Positions 59,372-64,000 of a stretch of DNA of 64,000 nt are shown piece by piece. The first letter of the stretch is position 1, and every line of letters begins with the position of its first letter. This DNA is from Microvelia longipes (taxonomy: Eukaryota; Arthropoda; Insecta; Hemiptera; Veliidae), in NCBI GenBank assembly GCA_018340805.1, contig JACMZG010001911.1:48927702-48991701 (forward strand), given 5' to 3'. Under the pieces are notes generated by a model that worked only from the letters and a program-made list of their open reading frames with translations, was not told where the DNA came from and did no database searches. Position numbers and translations under genes: made by a program.

Positions 59372-59689
59372 TTTAAGGGGCAAGACTGATGTCAAATCTC
59401 TATTTTTCATTAAAATTGAAAACATCAATATAACAACAATAATAATAATTTAATCGCGTTTCCTTAGAGAGTGCGACATGAGGAATGACATTCCAAGAAG
59501 CTGCATTGTAGCAACCAAGGATTTAAAAATTTCTCACCTATTAGAAATTGGATCCAGGGATGCTACAGCAGCTATCTTGGAATGTAAGGTTAATGGCCAA
59601 CTCTCCAACATCCATTGGTGGTGAGTCTATACTTACCGTATGACTCTGCCACCCCTCCCTCTTCGGAAGAGATGTGTAGAGTGGTTGGA

Positions 59690-60124
59690 TAAGCCGAGGA
59701 AAATAACCTTAAGATTGATGATATCTTAGACAATTTAAAAGGAGCTGTATTTTTTTCTTCTCTAGATAACAGCTTTCGTGTCGTGTGAAGGGCTTTACCA
59801 GTTCAAAGTCATGCCCTTTGAGCTATGTAATGCCCCTGCCACGTTTCAGCGGTTAATGGATTCGGTGCTGAGCGGATTAAAGTGGCGAGTAGCCATGGTT
59901 TATTTAGATGATGTTGTGATTTGGAGTCGGACCATTGAAGTGCACATAAAACGGTTAAGGGAAGTATTTATTTCGGTTGCGTAAGGCTAACTTAAACTCA
60001 AGCCAAATAAGTTCATTTAATTAAGAACAAAATAAGCTACCTGGGGCATATGTAAGTGCAGATGGCATAGCGACGGATCCTGAATAAAACAAGAGCTGCT
60101 AGTGATTGGCCAATACCGTCATCT
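59690..60124 (+). pseudogene. pol: gypsy reverse transcriptase remnant
   Basis: The N-terminal part reads IDDILDNLKGAVFFSSLD, whose last Asp is the motif A aspartate. About 20 residues that normally follow (the GYWQI region) are deleted at 59768. The frame then resumes with TAFVSCEGLYQFKVMPFELC, NAPATFQRLMD and the catalytic YLDD box. The Gly normally preceding LCNAP is Glu here. Further stops follow from 59982. It cannot form a working polymerase. Confidence 0.9.
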
Positions 60125-61309
60125 GTGAAGGAACTGCGCTCGTTTTTAGGGTTTGCAGCGTACTACAGAAGATTTATTCAAGGATTCGCTGAAATAGCAG
60201 CTCCATTGTATAAAGCTACTCAGCAGCGGGAGAAATTTGAGTTTGGGGATAAACTTCTAACGTCGTTTCAAGCTTTAAAAGCAGCACTAACAAAAACACC
60301 TGTACTAGCTCTGCCAGATAATGCCGGTAAATTTTATTTAGATTGTGATGCAAGCGATATGGGACTAGGATCTGTGCTTTCGCAAATACAAGGAGGAGAA
60401 GAGAGAGTCATAGCGTACGCGAGTAGAGCACTTTCAAAGGCAGAACGGCACTATTGTACAACGAGGAAAGAAATGCTAGCACTGGTGTATGGAGTACAGC
60501 ACTTCAAAGCATATTTATATGGCCGTCAATTTACTGTTAGAACAGACCATAATGCTTTAAGATGGTTACAATCATTCAAACCCGAAGGACAGTTAGCGAG
60601 GTGGATTGAATTCCTTTCCCAATATAATTTTGAAGTGATCCATAGACCTGGTAAGCTTCACGCTAACGCTGACGGATTGTCACGAATATGCAGACAGTGC
60701 AAAATTGTTGTGAAAGATCCAGAAGAAGACAATAATCTGACAGAAGATCGGACGATTTGTGCTATAGCATTGACAGATGACACGATAGCTCAGGAGCAAA
60801 GATCTGATGTTGACTTAAAAGAAGTATTTAACTGGATAGAAGCAGGTGAACGACCTGAGTACCAGCAAGTACGAGGAAGCAATGCCACTCTTTTAAGCCT
60901 GTGGGCACAATGGCACCGTCTCAGTAAAAACAAAGATGGGGTTTTGCAACGTCGGTGGGAAGAAACTGAAAAAGTTGTTAGGTACCAGGTTGTTCTACCT
61001 CGTAAGTTGATCCCAATAGTACTGCAGGAGTTGCATGGGGGACTGTCGGGAGCACACTTAAGAATTAGCAGGACTAAGAAGAAGATAAGCGTACGGTTTT
61101 ATTGGCCACGGTATTTGCGGAAGATAGAAGATTGGGTTAGTTCATGCCAGGATTGCAACAAGCGAAAAGGTAGTAAAGCAAGAGCACCTATGCAAGTAGT
61201 AAAAACTGGGTTTCCATTCCAACGTGTTGCGTTAGACATTCTAGGCCCTTTACCTGAGACAACCCAGCAAAAACAAGTATATTCTTGTCATAGCCGATTA
61301 TTTCACTAA
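60125..61309 (+). pseudogene. pol: gypsy RNase H and integrase N-terminal part
   Basis: 394 open codons. RT connection: ELRSFLGFAAYYRRFI (2-18). RNase H: DCDAS (Asp75), Glu116, RTDHNAL (Asp141) and HRPGKLHANADGLSR (Asp183). Integrase zinc finger: His304-x6-His311 and Cys341-x2-Cys344. It is followed by DILGPLP, whose Asp371 is the first catalytic residue. The frame then shifts near 61270. This longest intact piece suggests a younger age than the LINE relics. Confidence 0.92.
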
Positions 61310-61520
61310 GTGGGTAGAAGGTTTTGCATTGCAGAATATAGAAGCAAAAACTGTTGCTGATGTATTTTTGAAAGAATTTATTGCCCGCTATGGTGTACCA
61401 TATGAAGTTCATTCGGACCAAGGCCGTCAGTTTGAGTCACAGCTGTTTGTAGAACTAGCTGAGCAGTTGAACATGGTAAAGACAAGGACTAGCCCTTACA
61501 TCCACAATCCGACGGGTTAG
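61270..61520 (+). pseudogene. pol: gypsy integrase catalytic core, second frame
   Basis: Continues the integrase with a IADYFTKWVEGF block and HSDQGRQFES, which holds the second catalytic Asp. It ends at a single-base loss near 61495 just before the third catalytic residue. Confidence 0.9.
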
Positions 61521-62078
61521 TCGAGCGGTTCAATCGAACCTTGGCCGATATGCTATCACACTATGTAAACGATCACCATGATGATTGGGATAAACATCTT
61601 CCTATGGTTATGATGGTCTATCGGTGAAGTGAACATGTTACTACTGGTGTTACGCCGCACTATGCATTGTTTGGAAGAGAGTTTCGACTGCCTTTAGATC
61701 TTATGTATGGAGTACCAGAACCAATGCAGGGTTTGACTCAGTACATAACAGAGCGCAGACAGATTCTGGAGGAGCATATAAGGTAATTCGGAAAGAGACA
61801 AGATTTGAAACATCAAGCTCAAAAAAGTTATTACGACAGATCATGCAGCGGGATAAAAGCTTTAAGGAAGGGGATCGTGTATGGATTTGGTTTCCACACA
61901 TGCGAAAAGGACAAGTGCAAAGTTTCATCGCCCCTGGGATGGGCCCTACATAGTGCGGAAAAAGTTATCTGATGTTACTTTTAGGGTCCAGAAATTGGAA
62001 GTCGGACCAAACGCCTGGTGGTACACAGCAATCGAATGAAGCTGTTTAGAGAACAACCTGAGGACCTGACTGGAAATT
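61517..62078 (+). pseudogene. pol: gypsy integrase C-terminal part
   Basis: Third frame with LVERFNRTLADML (the catalytic Glu), then TPHYALFGREFRLPLDLMYG, and after stops near 61626 and 61785 a DRVWIWFPH block and a GPY-type RPWDGPYIVRK. The GPY/F module near the end marks the normal integrase tail. Confidence 0.85.
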
Positions 62079-62200
62079 AAGAGGGGAAGAGTGTCATATA
62101 TTTTTATATATGACATGAGTTTTTTTTTTTAAATGAGAATTTAAGTTATTGTTGAGAGTTAATATAATTAGATTGCTTTGAGTGTTGAACGTTAATCCGT
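62079..62200 (+). other. Polypurine tract and truncated 3' LTR
   Basis: aagaggggaagag (62079-62091) is directly followed by TGTCATATATTTTTATATAT, a likely LTR start with TG and a self-complementary end. The LTR is cut after about 110 bp by the LINE fragment. No matching 5' LTR is in the window. Confidence 0.7.
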
Positions 62201-63346
62201 GTTGTTCTTATAGGCTAAGCTACAGTATGATTTCTTTTGATATGCCTAGTGACGATGGGCCCCCACTTTTAGGCGCAACCCCAGGAAGACTGACTGGACG
62301 GCTTTCTTTGAGAAGCTGTCCTCTCTTCCTGAGTAAACGCCTGGGGATTATGGCAATGGCCAGATTTTTCTGGAAAGTGCCATAGCCCTCTCTAACAATC
62401 TAAGGAATACCTTTGAGGAAACCTGCCCCTTAGTTTCTGAACCGATGCGTAAGGTTAGATGGTGGACTCGCCATCTTTCTCTTCTAAAGAGGAAGATGCG
62501 AAGGACTCTAAACCGTGCCGTGAGATCTATGGACCCACTGCACTGGCATAATTAATGAGGGGCTAGAAAGGAATTTAAAAAAAGAGGTCAGGAGAAGCAA
62601 ATGAGCCAGCTGGCAGACACATTGTGAGGAGATTTCATCCATGGCAGATGCTTTCAGGCTCTCTAAACTGCTTAGTGAGGAAGGGAGAAGAAATGTGCTT
62701 GGATCTTTTAAGAGATGATATGGCACATGGACCAAAGGAAAATATGGAACCTAGCTGATAAGGTTATCTCTTATGGTGCCATAAATTGGGCATTCAGTCA
62801 GTTTGAGGCTATAAAAGCACCAGGCCCTGACAGGATTCCTCTTATTGTGCTGCAGCGTAGCATGGATATCATTTACCCATCTTTGAGTAAATTATTTCGA
62901 GCTAGCGTGGCATGAGAGGAGGATCCCCGGAATGGAAGGCGGCTAGGGTGGTCTTTATTCCTAAACCTGGGAAGACTGACTACACTCAGGCTAAGTCTTT
63001 CAGACCTATTTGCCTTACTTCTTTTATAGGTAAGGGCCAAGAAAGGATTATGAATAATTATATCCGTGAGGAATTTCTCTCCCGTGGCCCTCTTTATCCA
63101 AACCAGCATGCTTTTCAGTGGCATAAGTTGACTGAATCTGCCCTTCATACGCTGGTCAGTGAGGTTGAGAAATTTCTGGACTCTGGAGATTTCTGCCTTG
63201 CTCTCTTCTTTGATGTTAAAGGTGCCTTCGATCGGGCAAGAATTAGGGTCATATGCAAAGCTCTCAGTGAGAGAGGGTCCCCAAAGGCCCTTACGAACTG
63301 GGTTACCTCCTTATTGGAGGTGACAGAGGGGCGGAGGTTCAAGTGA
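62200..63346 (+). pseudogene. LINE fragment: endonuclease end to RT palm
   Basis: Starts with remains of an endonuclease end (SYSMISFDMPSDDG), shifts frame to a RNPRKTDW block (near 62273), then MRKVRWWTRHLSLLKRKMRR and RT motifs IKAPGPDRI, VFIPKPGKTDYTQ, FRPICLTSFIGK and motif A ALFFDVKGAFDRA. It belongs to the same RNase-H-bearing LINE group as 15.07-19.56 kb (shared NPRKTDWxAF and FIPKPG blocks) but is a different subfamily. It is cut at 63346 by satellite DNA. Stops near 62335, 62550 and 62913. Confidence 0.85.
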
Positions 63347-64000
63347 TTATACTAATGCCGCAACGCAGAATTATTAATTTGCAGTATGTTACCACTGCTA
63401 TTACTCTGTATACGTTTACAAAGTTTTATTTCAGTTCAAACATTCCATGATTTTATATAGTTCGGCCAAACTATACATAGTTTCCGAACTATACTAAAGC
63501 CGCAACGCAGAATTATTAATTTGCAGTATTTTATACTGCTGTTACTCTGTATACGTTTACAAAGGTTTTATTTAATTTTAACCATCCCCTGATTTTATAT
63601 AGATTTTATAATGTTCGGCCGAACTATACATAGTTGCCGACTATACTAAAGCCGTAACGCAAAATTATTGTTTGCAGTATGTTACTACTGCTGTTACTCT
63701 GTATACGTTTACAAAGTTTTTTTTCAGTTTAAACATTCCATGATGTTATATAGAATTTTATAATGTTCAGCCGATCTATACATAGTTGCCGAACTATACT
63801 AAAGCCGCAACGCAGAATTATTAATTTGCAGTATGTTACTACTGCTGCTACTCTGTATACGTTTACAAAGTTTTTTTTCAGTTTAAACAATTCATGATGT
63901 TATATAGAATTTTATAATGTTCGCCGAACATACATAGTTGCCGAACTATACTATAGCCGCAATGCAGAATTACTAATTTGCAGTATGTTACCGCTGCTGT
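63347..64000 (-). repeat. 153-bp satellite array in reverse orientation, right arm
   Basis: Over four monomers, each the reverse complement of the 56.6-59.3 kb monomer: aagccgcaacgcagaattat, tgcagtatgttac, tctgtatacgtttacaaagt and ttcggccgaactatacatag. The array continues beyond the window. Confidence 0.95.

Larger units (their letters stand above)
59470..62200 (+). mobile_element. Ty3/gypsy LTR retrotransposon, 3' part, decayed
   Basis: In order: a possible protease-proximal remnant, reverse transcriptase, RNase H, integrase with zinc finger and GPY-type tail, a polypurine tract (62079-62091) and the start of the 3' LTR (62092 on). Gag, primer site and 5' LTR are not found. Breaks include an internal RT deletion at 59768, stops near 59982 and 60080, and integrase frameshifts near 61270 and 61495. 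No envelope-like frame is present. Inactive copy. Confidence 0.9.

Noticed and set aside
59470..62200. Endogenous retrovirus with envelope
   Set aside because: No envelope-like frame between integrase and PPT; domain order fits a Ty3/gypsy retrotransposon.

Overview
This window is AT-rich, intron- and transposon-dominated animal DNA, most likely from an arthropod and probably an insect. The evidence is APE-type LINEs with RNase H, Jockey/CR1/RTE relics, a Ty3/gypsy element, long (TA)n tracts and a spliced secretin-class GPCR. I cannot name the species. There is no bacterial-style gene organisation.

The main host-gene signal is on the minus strand. Two short exons, 27533-27620 and 12935-13038, have matching splice phases. 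Together they encode the N-terminal helix and hormone-receptor (HRM) domain of a class B GPCR. A possible signal-peptide exon lies far upstream at 52050-52115. If correct, most of the window is the inside of very large introns, and the later HRM and seven-helix exons lie beyond position 1.

Layout. 1-13 kb: tandem repeats, an RTE-type relic, a foldback element with 0.4-kb arms (5.7-7.1 kb) carrying a tRNA-like T arm and a nested hAT MITE, a 10-kb minisatellite, and the HRM exon. 13-20 kb: a nearly full-length but frame-broken I/LOA-like LINE on the minus strand (15.07-19.56 kb) with a (TAA)n tail, plus a 125-bp insertion flanked by an 11-bp direct repeat. 20-36 kb: RT relics of several LINE clades, microsatellites, a second inverted repeat, the N-terminal GPCR exon, a 52-bp iteron-like array (30.06-30.64 kb) and a Jockey relic (34.7-35.3 kb). 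36-56 kb: (TA)n blocks, another copy of the foldback family (38.6-39.9 kb), many copies of one dispersed repeat (here family A), a 266-bp near-perfect palindrome (52.4 kb) and an array of palindromic 34-mers (54.3 kb). 56.6-64 kb: about 15 copies of a 153-bp satellite, then a decayed Ty3/gypsy pol with PPT and LTR start, then a LINE fragment, then the same satellite in reverse orientation to the window edge. This could be a foldback element with satellite arms or an inverted satellite locus.

The genes do not form a pathway. The GPCR is the only plausible host gene and the rest is mobile or repetitive DNA. All calls were made by eye; repeat boundaries are approximate to tens of bases unless stated otherwise.
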